In this document: piece after piece, positions 31,889 through 42,172 of the stretch
Layout: each line of letters begins with the position of its first letter
Position numbering within the stretch: the first letter of the stretch is position 1
Origin: Fimbriimonadaceae bacterium
Lineage (GTDB): Bacteria > Armatimonadota > Fimbriimonadia > Fimbriimonadales > Fimbriimonadaceae
Assembly (NCBI GenBank): GCA_019638795.1
Contig: JAHBTB010000002.1
Span: 1-64,000, forward strand
Reading direction: 5' to 3'
Length of the DNA stretch: 64,000 nucleotides
Position numbers and translations under genes: made by a program
Notes under the pieces: model-generated
Told to the model about the DNA's origin: nothing
Seen by the model: the letters and a program-made list of their open reading frames with translations, nothing else
The model's database searches: none

Positions 31889-32631
31889 CGGCCGATGGTA
31901 TCACGCGCCGCAGGTTTCCGCGCCACGACGCAGACGCTGCTGCCCCATGGCAGCGGCACCGCGGACATGACCCTCGACTCAAACTCCATCAAGGCGACCA
32001 GAGCGGCGTTGACCGGGCCGTTCACGGCGGGCAGCCGCACCTTTGCCGGCCCCCGGCGGAAGCGTTCGACACACCGGGTGAGCACCACCGCCGGGAAGAG
32101 GAAGAACACACTGTATGACAGAAACTCCACCTGGAACCCGGCGTCCACGAGGAGGCGCCTCACCTGCCTGGCCGTGTACCGGCGGCAGTGCATCAGCGCC
32201 ACGTCATGGGGTCCCCAAAGCCAGGCGAACGCAGGCAGGTTCATGACGAAGACCCCTCCCGGCTTGAGCGCGTCGAAGACCCCTTTCACCGCTGCCACGT
32301 CGTCGGGGACGTGCTCGACGGTGTCGAGCGAGACGACGGTGTCGTACGAGCCGGGCCGGAACGGCAGACGCTGGGCGTCGCCCAGAACCAGGTTCTTCAG
32401 GCCTCGCTCACTGGCGAAACCGAGGGCCAGCGGTGAGACGTCGACCCCCGCTGTCGCGCCGACCTCGGCCAGTTCGTTGAGGACCGCCCCGGTACCGCAG
32501 CCGACGTCAAGGATGCGGCCGCCGCCGGGCGCGAACCTCTTGACCAAAGACAACGCCAAGCGGCGGCGGGCGACGAACCACCAATAGGTGTCCTCCGCCG
32601 CGCGCATCTTGCCGTATTCGTCACTCTGCAC
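31885..32631 (-). CDS. Class I SAM-dependent methyltransferase
   Basis: The 248-residue product has the methyltransferase motif I ILDVGCGTGAVLNELAEVGA, motif II ATAGVDVSPLALGFASERG, LPFRPGSYDTVVSLDTVEHV, and LKPGGVFVMNLPAFAWLWGPHD. The N-terminal MRAAEDTYWWFVARRR (the WWF-x-RR pattern) is typical of methyltransferases linked to polyprenyl-phosphate glycan synthesis. It lies directly after the glycosyltransferase gene, overlapping it by 11 bp, and the pair probably acts in cell-envelope glycosylation. The C-terminal part has hydrophobic stretches that may contact the membrane. The start is GTG. Confidence 0.75.
   Translation of the reverse strand: MQSDEYGKMRAAEDTYWWFVARRRLALSLVKRFAPGGGRILDVGCGTGAVLNELAEVGATAGVDVSPLALGFASERGLKNLVLGDAQRLPFRPGSYDTVVSLDTVEHVPDDVAAVKGVFDALKPGGVFVMNLPAFAWLWGPHDVALMHCRRYTARQVRRLLVDAGFQVEFLSYSVFFLFPAVVLTRCVERFRRGPAKVRLPAVNGPVNAALVALMEFESRVMSAVPLPWGSSVCVVARKPAARDTIGR
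31895..31900 (-). promoter_or_regulatory. -10 box inside the methyltransferase gene
   Basis: TACCAT on the minus strand, exactly 6 nt before the GTG at 31888. It overlaps the last codons of the methyltransferase gene. Confidence 0.45.
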
Positions 32632-33373
32632 GGCCCGCCTCGGCCGGCAACGCCAACCTCTTCGCCTTCCCCTTCAACCGGAGCCTCACGAGCTGGCCGA
32701 GCATCTCCGGCCCGTCGCGCAGCAACACCACCTTCGACCCCTCCTGGTGCCTCCACCTCACCGGGATCTCGGCGATCCGGTAACCAAGGTCGTGGGCGAT
32801 CATGAGGGCCTCAAAATCAAACCCGAACCGGTCGACTGTCGCACGGCGGAAGATTTCGCGGGCGACTTCGGCCCGGAAGAGCTTGAAGCCGCACTGGGTG
32901 TCCTTGATCCCTCGGACGGCGAGGAGCTGGACGGCCAGGTTGAACATGCGCCCGGCCATCTCGCGGTAGAACGGCTGCCGGACTTCGAGTTGGCTCTCGC
33001 GCAGCGGCCGGCTGCCGATCGCCACGTCGGCCCCCGCGTCTATGGCCTTCCACAGTTTGTCGACCTCGTCGATCGGCGTCGCCAAGTCGGCGTCTGAGAC
33101 GAGGATGTACTCGGCGTCAGCGGCAAAGACCCCCTGCTTGACCGCGTAGCCCTTCCCCCGGTTCACCGCATAGTGGACGCATTGGAAGCCTGGGTGCGAT
33201 TGTGCAAAGTCGCTGACAACTTTTTCAGTCCCGTCCTTGCTGCCGTCGCTGACGACCAAAACCTGGCAACTGTACGGCAACGACGCGACAAACGCCGCCA
33301 ATGTGGCCAAAGTCGGCCCGATTCGGGCCGATTCGTCGTACGCGGGCACCACGATGGCAAGGCGGACAGTCAA
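32621..33373 (-). CDS. Dolichyl-phosphate-glucose-synthase-like GT2 glycosyltransferase
   Basis: The 250-residue product is a GT2 (GT-A fold) enzyme: LAIVVPAYDESARIGPTLAT, VLVVSDGSKDGTEKVV, VNRGKGYAVKQGVFAADAEY, and YILVSDADLATPIDEVDKLW with the DxD metal motif. IKDTQCGFKLFRAEVAREIF matches the dolichyl/polyprenyl-phosphate glucosyl- or mannosyltransferase group. It should load a sugar on a polyprenyl phosphate at the cytoplasmic membrane face. The start is TTG at 33373, 9 nt past a TAGAAT box. It is divergent from the respiratory operon. Confidence 0.85.
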   Translation of the reverse strand: MTVRLAIVVPAYDESARIGPTLATLAAFVASLPYSCQVLVVSDGSKDGTEKVVSDFAQSHPGFQCVHYAVNRGKGYAVKQGVFAADAEYILVSDADLATPIDEVDKLWKAIDAGADVAIGSRPLRESQLEVRQPFYREMAGRMFNLAVQLLAVRGIKDTQCGFKLFRAEVAREIFRRATVDRFGFDFEALMIAHDLGYRIAEIPVRWRHQEGSKVVLLRDGPEMLGQLVRLRLKGKAKRLALPAEAGRAE

Positions 33374-33382
33374 GGCGGAGCG

Positions 33383-33388
33383 ATTCTA
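33383..33388 (-). promoter_or_regulatory. -10 box of the glycosyltransferase gene
   Basis: TAGAAT on the minus strand, 9 nt before the TTG at 33373. It faces the TACAAT box of the respiratory operon 41 bp away, so this is a compact divergent promoter region. Confidence 0.4.
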
Positions 33389-33429
33389 CCGGCTGGGTCC
33401 GGAGTTGACTCTGGGCTTCCTTGTGTGGC

Positions 33430-33435
33430 TACAAT
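33430..33435 (+). promoter_or_regulatory. -10 box of the respiratory operon
   Basis: TACAAT, 10 nt before the ATG at 33446. An in-frame ATG at 33434 overlaps the box and is unlikely to be used. Confidence 0.4.
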
Positions 33436-33445
33436 GATTCATCAG

Positions 33446-35386
33446 ATGCTCATGGATGCCGACGGTGCCCTGAGGGACGACCCTCACCTACAGGCCGACT
33501 CCGACCAGGCCCACCATCATCCTAACCCAGCATCGAACCCACACCAAAACGTCAAGTTTGCCAAGTACGCCTTGGCGACCCTTGTCTACACGGTCGCGAC
33601 CGTCGTTTTTGGCGCGTTTGTCCGCGCTTCCCTGTCAGGAGACGGTTGCGGCAACAACTGGCCTCTCTGTGGCGACGGCCGGGGTGTGATCCCTGCGTTC
33701 AGCCAGATCAAGACCGTTTTTGAGTTCGGCCACCGGGCGAGCAGTGGGATCCTTTTCTTCGCCATGGTCGGGCTGTTCGTCTTCGGACGACGGGCGTTCC
33801 CCAAGGGCGCGGCGGCCCGCCAGGCGGCGAACTGGGCGTTCGGCCTGACCATCTTCGAGGCTCTCATCGGGGCCGCCCTCGTCAAGATGGGCTGGGTGAC
33901 GGTCGACAAGTCCATGGCCCGGGCTGTGACCATGCCCGTCCACCTGATGAGCACGTTCGCGCTCACCGCCTCGCTCACCCTGGCCTGGCACTTCGGACGC
34001 GGGGGCGAGAGGGTCCGTTTCGCCGGTCAAGGGGGCGTCGGCACCGCCCTCAAGGCGATGGTCGGCGGTGTCGCCCTTTTGGGCGTCACCGGGGCGATCA
34101 GCGCACTTGGCAAGACCGCGTTCGCCCTTGAATTGGCCTCGGCTAAGACTATCGCCGACCGGTGGGCCCAACACCTAGGCGAGAACGCCCCGGCGATCCT
34201 GAAGGGCGGCATCCTTCACCCGCTCGTCGCCACGTCCGTCGGCGTCATCGTCCTGTGGCTGGCCGGATATGTCTCCGAGCACCGCCCCACCCCGGCGGTG
34301 CACAAGTGGAGCCGCTGGACCGTCGGGCTTTATGTTGGCCAGTTCGTCTTCGGTATCGCCAACCTGATCGTCTCGGCCCCGGTGTGGATGCAGCTCGTCC
34401 ACCTGGCCCTCGCGGTTTCCGGCTGGATCGCCCTGGTGCTCCTGTGCGCCAACGCCCTCGGGGTTAGTTGGTCGGCCCAAGACGATGTCCACGAGGCCCC
34501 GGCCGAGCCACGGTCTCTGGGCGAGACGGTGAAGGCCTATATCGCCCTGACCAAGCCTCGGATCATCTCTCTCCTCCTCTTCACGACGATCGCGGCGATG
34601 GTGATCGCCAAGGGGGGCTGGCCCGACTGGTGGCTGACCTTGTGGGTCACGGTCGGCGGCTATATGGCGGCCGGCGCGGCCAACGCCTTCAACATGATCG
34701 TCGAGCAGGACATCGACGTGGCGATGGAGCGCACCAGCCACCGGCCTACCGTGACCCACGCGGTCACCAAGCGGCAGGCCCTGGTCTTCGCCTACTCGAT
34801 GGCGGTCGGCTCTTTCGCCATCCTCACGTGGTCGGCCAACCTCTTGTCGGCCACGATGGCGCTGTGCGGGCTGCTCACCTACGTCTTCGTCTACACCCTC
34901 TGGCTCAAGCGTCGCACGTGGCAGAACATCGTGATCGGCGGGGCCGCCGGAGCCTTCCCGCCCTTGGTCGGTTACGCCGCCGTGGCCGGGAGCCTCAACC
35001 CGTTCGCGTGGTTCCTCTTCGCCCTGATCTTCGCTTGGACGCCGGTCCACTTCTGGGCGCTGGCGATCCTGATCAAAGACGACTACGCCAAGGCCGGCGT
35101 GCCGATGTTGCCCGTCGTCAAGGGAGACCGGGTCACTGTCGTCCAGATCGTCATTTATGCGGTCATCACCGCCCTGGTCTGCGCGATGCCGCTCCTTGAG
35201 AAAACGGCCGTGGGGCCGGTCTATCTGGTGGGCTCGGGACTTTTGAACGCCGGGCTGCTCGCCCATAGCCTGCTCTTGTTCAAAACGCCGGACCGACCCC
35301 ACGCCAGGAAGCTCTTCAAGTTCTCGATGGTCTATCTGGCCTTGATCTTTATCGTTATTGCCGTGGACAGGACGGTGATGGCTTGA
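33446..35386 (+). CDS. Fused heme A synthase (CtaA/Cox15) and heme O synthase (CtaB)
   Basis: I take the ATG at 33446, giving 646 residues; a second ATG at 33452 is equally possible. Residues about 30-335 are a CtaA domain with eight membrane segments: TVVFGAFVRASLSGDGCGNNWPLC, the FGHRASSG and HLMSTFALTASLTLAWHF heme-ligand histidines, and LHPLVATSVG. Residues about 355-645 are CtaB, a UbiA-type prenyltransferase: ALTKPRIISLLLFTTIAAM, GAANAFNMIVEQDIDVAMER (NxxxDxxxD) leading into TSHRPTVTH, and WTPVHFWALAILIKDDYAKA. Together they farnesylate protoheme to heme O and oxidise it to heme A, the cofactor of the caa3 oxidase encoded in the same operon. Fused CtaA-CtaB proteins are known in some other phyla. 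Confidence 0.9.
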   Translation: MLMDADGALRDDPHLQADSDQAHHHPNPASNPHQNVKFAKYALATLVYTVATVVFGAFVRASLSGDGCGNNWPLCGDGRGVIPAFSQIKTVFEFGHRASSGILFFAMVGLFVFGRRAFPKGAAARQAANWAFGLTIFEALIGAALVKMGWVTVDKSMARAVTMPVHLMSTFALTASLTLAWHFGRGGERVRFAGQGGVGTALKAMVGGVALLGVTGAISALGKTAFALELASAKTIADRWAQHLGENAPAILKGGILHPLVATSVGVIVLWLAGYVSEHRPTPAVHKWSRWTVGLYVGQFVFGIANLIVSAPVWMQLVHLALAVSGWIALVLLCANALGVSWSAQDDVHEAPAEPRSLGETVKAYIALTKPRIISLLLFTTIAAMVIAKGGWPDWWLTLWVTVGGYMAAGAANAFNMIVEQDIDVAMERTSHRPTVTHAVTKRQALVFAYSMAVGSFAILTWSANLLSATMALCGLLTYVFVYTLWLKRRTWQNIVIGGAAGAFPPLVGYAAVAGSLNPFAWFLFALIFAWTPVHFWALAILIKDDYAKAGVPMLPVVKGDRVTVVQIVIYAVITALVCAMPLLEKTAVGPVYLVGSGLLNAGLLAHSLLLFKTPDRPHARKLFKFSMVYLALIFIVIAVDRTVMA

Positions 35387-35442
35387 CCACTCAGGCCCCG
35401 GCGCCGGCGAACCTGCCAGCGAAGCAACGGCGTCTTGTGACA

Positions 35443-35448
35443 TATTTT
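35443..35448 (+). promoter_or_regulatory. Possible internal promoter before actA
   Basis: TATTTT (TANNNT) in the 79-bp gap between the heme synthase fusion and actA. AGGAG follows and the ATG is at 35466. This could give the complex III genes a second promoter. Confidence 0.3.
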
Positions 35449-35465
35449 CAGGAGCGCAGGTAGCG

Positions 35466-36218
35466 ATGGCCCAAATCTTTCCTCCATACGCGAACACGAT
35501 CGCGACGGCGAGCCTTTTCGTCGCCGCCGGCGTGCCGTTCGTGCTGCTTGTCGGCGGCACCCAGATCACCAGTTCGCCGGCCAACACCAAGGTCGACAAC
35601 CCCCTGGACCAGCCCGTGCCGTTCAGTCACAAGCACCATGCCAAGGAGCTGGGGATCGACTGCCGCTTCTGCCACAGCAATGTCGAGGACAACGCCCAGG
35701 CCAGCGTCCCGTCCACCGAAGTCTGCATGACCTGCCACAGCCAGATCTGGACGAACAGCCCCTTGCTCGACCCGGTGCGTCAAAGCTGGGAGACGGGGAC
35801 GCCCCTCCAGTGGAACAAGGTGAACTCCGTCCCCGATTTCGTTTACTTCAACCACTCGATCCACATCAACCGTGGCGTCAATTGCAACACGTGCCACGGC
35901 CCCGTGCAAGAGATGCCCATCACCTGGAAGGGCCAGGCGTTCCGCATGTCCTGGTGTCTGGACTGCCACAACGACCCCGCCAAGTACTTGGTGCAGCCCG
36001 TCGGCGGTGACAACAAGTCGCCGCGCGAACAGGTGTTCATGCTCTACCGCAAGGTTTCCGAGGGCAGACCGCTCAACGACGCTGAGTTGGCGCTGGCCGA
36101 GGGACTCCCCAACCTGATCCCGCAAGACGAGACCCACACCGAACTCGGCAAGAAGCTCGTCAAGGACAGGAAGATCAACGTCGAGCAGCTTAAGGACTGC
36201 TACATCTGCCACCACTGA
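35466..36218 (+). CDS. actA: Alternative complex III pentaheme cytochrome subunit ActA
   Basis: The 250-residue product has one N-terminal membrane anchor (ANTIATASLFVAAGVPFVLLVGG) and five CxxCH heme sites: CRFCH, CMTCH, CNTCH, CLDCH and a terminal CYICHH. This is the pentaheme ActA of alternative complex III, the quinol:cytochrome c oxidoreductase that replaces the bc1 complex. The subunit lies on the outer face and passes electrons toward ActE and the oxidase. Its stop overlaps the actB start (TGATG). The final heme motif reaches the C-terminus. Confidence 0.9.
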   Translation: MAQIFPPYANTIATASLFVAAGVPFVLLVGGTQITSSPANTKVDNPLDQPVPFSHKHHAKELGIDCRFCHSNVEDNAQASVPSTEVCMTCHSQIWTNSPLLDPVRQSWETGTPLQWNKVNSVPDFVYFNHSIHINRGVNCNTCHGPVQEMPITWKGQAFRMSWCLDCHNDPAKYLVQPVGGDNKSPREQVFMLYRKVSEGRPLNDAELALAEGLPNLIPQDETHTELGKKLVKDRKINVEQLKDCYICHH

Positions 36219-39200
36219 TGTCCGACCCCATGAACGAAAAGCGCAACAAGAAGCCGGTCTACGTCCGTGGCATCGAACAACTCCAAGACCCGGAGGCGTT
36301 CGACAAGCTGAGTGCCGACGAGTTCCCCCACCGCAAGTCCCTGCTTGAGGTCGACCGCCGCAGCGTCCTGAAGCTCATGGGCGCGGCATCGGCCCTGGCC
36401 GGCCTCAGCGGCTGCCGCTCGCTGGTCTTGCCGCAACAGAAGGTCGTCCCCTACGTCCAGCAGCCCGAAAACGCCGTCAACGGCACCACGACCCAGTACG
36501 CCACCGTTTACAACCAGGGCGGGTTTGGTGTCGGTGTGCTTGCCACCGCCCACGATTTCCGCCCGACCAAGCTGGACGGCAACCCCAACCACCCGAGCAG
36601 CCTCGGCGGGTTGGACGCCGTCACCATGGCGCAGATCGTGGCCCTCTACGACCCCGACCGGTTGCGGGTGCCCCAGTACCTCGGCCAAACCACCGGCTGG
36701 CAAGACGGCCTCGCCGCCCTGAGGCAAGCCCTGACCGACAGCAAGACCGGCGCCGGGTTCTACCTGCTGACCGAAACGGTCGGTTCGCCCTTGCTCGCCA
36801 AGCAGATCCAGGAGTTCCTCAAGGTCTATCCGGCCGCCAAGTGGGTGCAGTGGGAACCTGCCAACCGCGACAACGCCCGGGAGGGGATCAAGACCGCCTT
36901 CGGCCAGGACGTCCACGTCACCTATGACCTGGCAAAGGCCGACGTCATCGTCAGCCTGGACAGCGACTTCCTTTATTCCGGCCCCGGCGCCGTGCGGTTC
37001 GCCCGCGACGTCATGGCCCGCCGGAAGCCCGGACATCCCGAGGGTTACAACCGGATCTACGCCTTTGAGTCGGCCCGGACGACCGCCGGCGTCGTCGCCG
37101 ACCACCGGTTCCGGGTCAAAGCTTCGGATATCGCGCGCCTGGCCAGCCTCCTCGCCCTTGAACTGGGTGTCCCGGGGGCGACGGGCGGTGAGGTCCCCGG
37201 TGTCGACGCCAAGGCGGTCAAGGCCTTGGTCAAGGACTTGCAAGAGCACCGTGGCCGCTGTGCCGTCATCGTCGGCGACCACCAGCCGCCCGAAGCGCAC
37301 GCCCTGGCCGCCGCGATCAACAGCCATCTCGGCAACATCGGCGCCACCGTCTTGGCCTTGGAGCCGGTGCTGGCCCGACCGACGAACCAGGCCGCCGAGT
37401 TCGCCGAACTCGTGACGGCGATGGGCAGCGGCGAGTGCAAGGCCTTGGTCGTCTTGGGCGGCAACCCGGTCTTCTCAGCCTACGCCGACACTGGGTTCAA
37501 AGAGCTTTACGCCAAGGTCCCCTTGACGGCGGCCCTTTCCCTCCACCCCGACGAGACGGCCTCCGCCAGCACTTGGGCGTTCCCGCAGAGCCACTTCCTC
37601 GAGGCCTGGGGCGACGGACGGGCCCATGAAGGAACCGTCTCGATCCAACAACCGCTCATCGAGCCGCTCTACGACTCCAAGTCCGACATTGAGTTCCTTG
37701 ACGCCCTGACGGGCAAGGCCCGCGGGGGTCACGCCCTCGTCGAGGAGATGTACGTCGGCCCGTTGGCCAAGGACACGGTGGGACGCCGTGCCCAAGACCT
37801 GCGATGGCGAGAGACTTTGGCCAAGGGGACTGTGGACGGCTCGGCGGCGAAGCCGACGACCGCCACGGTCGTGGCCGGTGTCGCCGGCGCGGTGTCTATT
37901 CCCGCCCCCGCCAACGGTATCGAGCTCGTCTTCCTTCCCGACCCGAACATCCATGACGGCCGGTACGGCAACAACGCCTGGCTGCAAGAGTTGCCCAGGC
38001 CGATCAGCAACCTGACTTGGGACAACGCGCTCTACCTGAGCCATGCCACCGCCAAGCGCCTGGGCGTCGGCCAAGTCACGAAGACACTCGGCATCATTCC
38101 GTTCTATGGCCCCGCCGAGTTGGCCGAGGTCACCGTCGACGGCCGAAAGCTCGTCGTCCCGGTCTGGGTCAACCTGGGCCAGGCCGACGACGTCGCCTTG
38201 CTCCACTTGGGCTACGGCCGCCGAGCAGGCGGCGACGTGTGCAAGTCGGGCAACGGAGCCCACGGGGGCGGGTTCGACACCAACTCCATCCGCAGTTCCA
38301 AGAGCCCGTGGGTGGCGACCCAGGTCGAGATCAAGAAGGTGCCCGGAACCTACGAACTGGCCAACACCCAGTTCCACAACACGATCGACACCAGCCTGAT
38401 CGACAGTTACCGCGAACTGATCTTCGAGACCACCCCGGCCCTGCTCGACGCAGGCAAGCCGTTTGGGGAGGAGGAAGAAGGGCACGTCTCCGAAGAGCAA
38501 AAGCACGAGAAGGAGGAAGTGCGCAAGACGGGGAAAGCCGTCTCCATGTTCGACGAGAAGGAGTTCGACTTCAGCAAGACCGAATACCAATGGGCGATGA
38601 CGGTGGACCTCTCGATGTGCACCGGATGCAACGCCTGCGTGACGGCCTGCCAAAGTGAGAACAACATCTCCGTCGTCGGCAAGCACGAGGTCATGAAGGG
38701 ACGCGAGATGCACTGGATCCGCATTGACCGGTACTTCAAGGGCCACTGGAAGGACACGGAGCAGGGTGACCAAATCGACACGGACAACCCGCCGACGTAC
38801 TTCCAACCGCTGACCTGCATGCAGTGCGAGAACGCGCCGTGCGAACCCGTCTGCCCGGTCGCGGCGACCGTCCATAGCCACGAGGGTCTCAACCAGATGG
38901 TCTACAACCGTTGCGTCGGTACCCGGTACTGCAGCAACAACTGTCCCTACAAGGTCAGGCGCTTCAACTTCCTGTGGTACACGCAGCGGACGCACGAGGT
39001 GCCCGTCCTTAAGCTGTTGCAGAACCCGGACGTCACGGTCCGCACCCGTGGCGTGATGGAGAAGTGCACCTACTGCGTGCAACGCATCAACGCGGCCCGC
39101 ATCAACGCCAAGAAGGAGTCGCGGCAGATCAAGGACGGCGAGATCATCACCGCCTGCCAGCAAGCCTGCCCGGCCAACGCCATCGTCTTCGGTGACAAGC

Positions 39201-39334
39201 GAGACCCCGATTCGGCGGTCGGCAAGTCCCGTTCGGACAAGAGGAACTACGTCCTTCTGCCCGAAGTCAACACCCGGCCGCGCACCAGCTACCTGGCCCG
39301 CGTCCGCAACCCGCACCCTGACCTAGAGGCCTGA
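36218..39334 (+). CDS. actB: Alternative complex III iron-sulfur subunit ActB
   Basis: The 1,038-residue product has a Tat-like signal [20 protein letters not shown] ending in GC (possible lipobox). A large molybdopterin-oxidoreductase-like domain follows but has lost cofactor ligands in this family ([43 protein letters not shown]). The C-terminal ferredoxin-like domain, from about residue 790, has four Cys groups: [39 protein letters not shown] and CTYC...ACQQACP. It relays electrons from the quinol site in ActC to the heme subunits. An acidic, Glu/Lys-rich linker ([18 protein letters not shown]) joins the domains. Confidence 0.9.
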   Translation: MSDPMNEKRNKKPVYVRGIEQLQDPEAFDKLSADEFPHRKSLLEVDRRSVLKLMGAASALAGLSGCRSLVLPQQKVVPYVQQPENAVNGTTTQYATVYNQGGFGVGVLATAHDFRPTKLDGNPNHPSSLGGLDAVTMAQIVALYDPDRLRVPQYLGQTTGWQDGLAALRQALTDSKTGAGFYLLTETVGSPLLAKQIQEFLKVYPAAKWVQWEPANRDNAREGIKTAFGQDVHVTYDLAKADVIVSLDSDFLYSGPGAVRFARDVMARRKPGHPEGYNRIYAFESARTTAGVVADHRFRVKASDIARLASLLALELGVPGATGGEVPGVDAKAVKALVKDLQEHRGRCAVIVGDHQPPEAHALAAAINSHLGNIGATVLALEPVLARPTNQAAEFAELVTAMGSGECKALVVLGGNPVFSAYADTGFKELYAKVPLTAALSLHPDETASASTWAFPQSHFLEAWGDGRAHEGTVSIQQPLIEPLYDSKSDIEFLDALTGKARGGHALVEEMYVGPLAKDTVGRRAQDLRWRETLAKGTVDGSAAKPTTATVVAGVAGAVSIPAPANGIELVFLPDPNIHDGRYGNNAWLQELPRPISNLTWDNALYLSHATAKRLGVGQVTKTLGIIPFYGPAELAEVTVDGRKLVVPVWVNLGQADDVALLHLGYGRRAGGDVCKSGNGAHGGGFDTNSIRSSKSPWVATQVEIKKVPGTYELANTQFHNTIDTSLIDSYRELIFETTPALLDAGKPFGEEEEGHVSEEQKHEKEEVRKTGKAVSMFDEKEFDFSKTEYQWAMTVDLSMCTGCNACVTACQSENNISVVGKHEVMKGREMHWIRIDRYFKGHWKDTEQGDQIDTDNPPTYFQPLTCMQCENAPCEPVCPVAATVHSHEGLNQMVYNRCVGTRYCSNNCPYKVRRFNFLWYTQRTHEVPVLKLLQNPDVTVRTRGVMEKCTYCVQRINAARINAKKESRQIKDGEIITACQQACPANAIVFGDKRDPDSAVGKSRSDKRNYVLLPEVNTRPRTSYLARVRNPHPDLEA

Positions 39335-39341
39335 CCACGTA

Positions 39342-40799
39342 ATGTCTGCGAACCCCGTCCCACCCGATAAGGACCTGCTCAGCGCTGAGTACAAGGACCA
39401 CGAGTTCGATGCGTTGATCGGCGACATCCCGCTGAGTCAGGCGCGTCACAACAAGCCTGGCATCTCCTTGCCTGGGCCGCTCGCCAAGTTCCAGACCAGT
39501 CCGTGGCAGATCTTCCTCGCCGCGGGCTTCTTGGGCGTCAACCTGCTGATGCTCTCGATCACCATCCTGTTGCTGTTCGGCATCGGGGTGTGGGGCAACA
39601 ACCAGCCCACGGGATGGGGATGGGACATCGTCAACTTCGTCTGGTGGATCGGTATCGGGCACGCCGGCACCCTCATCTCCGCGGTCCTCTTGCTGCTCCG
39701 CCAACGGTGGCGCAACTCGATCAACCGCATGGCGGAGGCGATGACCATCTTCGCCGTCATGTGCGCCGGCCTGTACCCGCTCCTTCACACGGGTCGACCT
39801 TGGGTCGCCTACTGGCTGTTCCCCTATCCGAACGTGATGGGCATGTGGCCGCAGTTCAGGAGCCCCCTGGTGTGGGACGTCTTCGCGGTCAGCACCTACA
39901 TGACGGTGTCCATTCTCTTCTGGTACATGGGCCTGATCCCCGACCTGGCCACCCTGCGTGACCGGGCGAAGGGCCTTGGCCGGTACGTCTACGGCGTGCT
40001 CAGCCTGGGCTGGCGCGGCAGCGCCAAGCACTGGTACCGCTACGACCACGCCAGTGTGATGCTCGCCGGCATCTCGACGCCGCTCGTCCTTTCCGTCCAC
40101 ACGATCGTGTCCTTCGACTTTGCCATGGGTGTCGTACCCGGCTGGAACGTCACGATCTTCCCGCCGTACTTCGTCGCCGGCGCTGTCTTCGCCGGGTTCG
40201 CGATGGTCATCACCTTCGCGGTGCCCCTGCGCAAGTGGTACAAGCTCGAGCACATCATCACGATGAAGCACTTCGACTGGATGGCGAAGGTCATGCTCGC
40301 CACCGGCCTGATTGTCTTCTACGGCTACATCATGGAAGCGTTCTACGCCTTCTACAGTGGCCTCCCCGCCGAGCAGTCGCTCCTGCACAACCGGATCAAC
40401 TTGGCCAACGCCCCGTACAGCTGGGCGTTCTGGCTCCTCATCCTCTTCAACTGCACGATCCCTCAGGTGCTCTGGTCACCTAAGATGCGCAAGAACCTGA
40501 CCGTCCTCATGTTGGTCTCGCTCAGCGTCAACATCGGCATGTGGTTCGAACGGTTCGTCATCATCCCCATGTCGCTGACCCGCGACTACGTGCCGTCGAG
40601 CTTCGGCTACTACACGCCGTCCCCGTGGGACTTCGGCATGTTCTTCGGTTCGATCGGACTCTTCATCTTCCTCATGTTCCTGTTCGTCCGCTTCCTCCCC
40701 ATGATCAACATCTGGGAAATGAAGGAGCTCCAGCATCAGATGCACGAAGGGCACGGACATGACCACCACGCGGACCCGGAGGCCGCGGGAGCGCACTGA
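39342..40799 (+). CDS. actC: Alternative complex III NrfD-type membrane subunit ActC
   Basis: The 485-residue product has about ten membrane segments and belongs to the NrfD/PsrC family. The N-terminal region [20 protein letters not shown] is typical of ActC. Segments such as [20 protein letters not shown] and [20 protein letters not shown] hold the expected polar residues of the quinol pocket. The C-terminal tail is rich in His ([13 protein letters not shown]). ActC oxidises menaquinol at the membrane and may translocate protons. Seven bases separate it from actB and three from actD. Confidence 0.9.
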   Translation: MSANPVPPDKDLLSAEYKDHEFDALIGDIPLSQARHNKPGISLPGPLAKFQTSPWQIFLAAGFLGVNLLMLSITILLLFGIGVWGNNQPTGWGWDIVNFVWWIGIGHAGTLISAVLLLLRQRWRNSINRMAEAMTIFAVMCAGLYPLLHTGRPWVAYWLFPYPNVMGMWPQFRSPLVWDVFAVSTYMTVSILFWYMGLIPDLATLRDRAKGLGRYVYGVLSLGWRGSAKHWYRYDHASVMLAGISTPLVLSVHTIVSFDFAMGVVPGWNVTIFPPYFVAGAVFAGFAMVITFAVPLRKWYKLEHIITMKHFDWMAKVMLATGLIVFYGYIMEAFYAFYSGLPAEQSLLHNRINLANAPYSWAFWLLILFNCTIPQVLWSPKMRKNLTVLMLVSLSVNIGMWFERFVIIPMSLTRDYVPSSFGYYTPSPWDFGMFFGSIGLFIFLMFLFVRFLPMINIWEMKELQHQMHEGHGHDHHADPEAAGAH

Positions 40800-40802
40800 C
40801 CT

Positions 40803-41408
40803 ATGTCCCACGGACGAGACACATCACCGAAGCCGTTCGCGGTCTGCGCCGCGTTCGACAACCCTGACGACCTGCTGGCCGCCGCTAAGGCGACCAAAGC
40901 GGCGGGCTACCGCGACGTCGAGGCCTATTCACCTGTCCCGGTCGAGGGCGTGACTGACGCCCTCGAATGGAAGAACGACCTCCTCGGTTGGATCACCTTT
41001 GGCGGAGGCGTCACCGGTCTGCTCGTCGGCCTTAGCCTAGTCTGGTGGACCAGCACCGGGTTCCGCTTCCCCGACTGGATGCCGGCCCCTCCCGGACTCG
41101 CGGGATACGCCCACAACACCGGTGGCAAACCGCTGTTCTCATTGCCCGCGTTCGTCCCCATCATGTTCGAGCTCACGATCCTTCTCTCGGCGTTCGGAGC
41201 GACCTTCGGCATGATCGGGCTGAACGGGCTGCCGAAGCCACACCACCCGATGTTCAACGCTGAAGCCATGAAGCGCGCCTCCCAAGACCGGTTCATCATT
41301 GCCGTCGAGGCGACCGACCCGCGCTACGACGAGGACGCTTTGGTCGGGTTCTTCGAGACCCTGAAGCCGCTCTCCATCGAGCGCGTCATGACGTCGGAGG
41401 GCTATTGA
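40803..41408 (+). CDS. actD: Alternative complex III subunit ActD (DUF3341)
   Basis: The 201-residue product has an N-terminal FAVCAAFDNPDDLLAAAKAT, then KAAGYRDVEAYSPVPVEGVTD, the DUF3341 pattern. Two membrane segments follow (WITFGGGVTGLLVGLSLVWW and FVPIMFELTILLSAFGATFG). The soluble ends face the cytoplasm. In alternative complex III structures ActD packs against ActC and ActF; its exact role is not established. It overlaps actE by 4 bp. Confidence 0.9.
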   Translation: MSHGRDTSPKPFAVCAAFDNPDDLLAAAKATKAAGYRDVEAYSPVPVEGVTDALEWKNDLLGWITFGGGVTGLLVGLSLVWWTSTGFRFPDWMPAPPGLAGYAHNTGGKPLFSLPAFVPIMFELTILLSAFGATFGMIGLNGLPKPHHPMFNAEAMKRASQDRFIIAVEATDPRYDEDALVGFFETLKPLSIERVMTSEGY

Positions 41409-42172
41409 TGAAGCGGTGGGCCCCTCTCGTCATCGCCAGCGGCCTGCTGCTCGGCGGCTGCCATATCGACATGTGGCAACAGCCCAAGGCGAAGAGCCAA
41501 AGTTCCAGCGACTTTTTCGCCGACGCCCAGAGCAGCCGCAAACCGGTCGACGGCACTGTCTCCTTCGACGGGGCGAAGGCCGACTCCGCGTTCTTCACCG
41601 GGTTTGAGAACGGGCAACTGGTCAAGGAGTTCCCCGTCCCGGTCACCGAGGAGTTGATCCGCCGTGGCCAAGACCGCTTCATGGCGTTTTGCTCCCACTG
41701 CCACGGGGCCATCGGCGACGGCAAGGGCATGATCGCCCAGCGCGGCTACAACATCTCCCGACCGGTCGCCAACTATCACACCGACCGGTTGCGCGCGATG
41801 CCCGTCGGCCATTTCTTCGATGTCATGACAAACGGTTATGGAGCCATGTACCCCATGGCCGCCCGCATCAAACCGGCCGACCGCTGGGCGATCGTGTCCT
41901 ACATCCGCACGCTCCAGTTCAGCCAACACGCCGCTGTGGGTGACTTGGACGAGACGACCAAGCGGGCTCTGGGTGCCGAAGGCGCGGCCAGCAACAGCGG
42001 CCCCCTCTTTCGGGACCAGTCCCATCAAACGCAGCCGGCCGCGACCGGCACGGTGGAAGGCACCGGCGGCAACGCCAGCCCCCTTCCGCCCAGTCCGCTC
42101 CGCCACGAAGCCGAGACTATCGCGCCAGACTTGGCGCAGCCGGCCCCGACCAACAATGGAGGCACGCGGTGA
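41405..42172 (+). CDS. actE: Alternative complex III monoheme cytochrome c lipoprotein ActE
   Basis: The 255-residue product has a lipoprotein signal (WAPLVIASGLLLGGC) and one heme site, FCSHCHGAIGDGKGMIAQRG, with a later Met in GYGAMYPMAARIKPADRW as likely axial ligand. It is the ActE monoheme subunit that receives electrons from ActA and hands them to the oxidase. A long C-terminal tail of about 75 residues, rich in Ser, Pro, Thr and Gly, extends past the cytochrome fold. It overlaps actF by 4 bp. Confidence 0.9.
   Translation: MMKRWAPLVIASGLLLGGCHIDMWQQPKAKSQSSSDFFADAQSSRKPVDGTVSFDGAKADSAFFTGFENGQLVKEFPVPVTEELIRRGQDRFMAFCSHCHGAIGDGKGMIAQRGYNISRPVANYHTDRLRAMPVGHFFDVMTNGYGAMYPMAARIKPADRWAIVSYIRTLQFSQHAAVGDLDETTKRALGAEGAASNSGPLFRDQSHQTQPAATGTVEGTGGNASPLPPSPLRHEAETIAPDLAQPAPTNNGGTR

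Noticed and set aside
37475..39316. A 613-codon minus-strand frame opposite actB (with similar ones opposite the heme synthase fusion and coxA)
   Set aside because: These are antisense shadows of conserved respiratory genes and have no family features.
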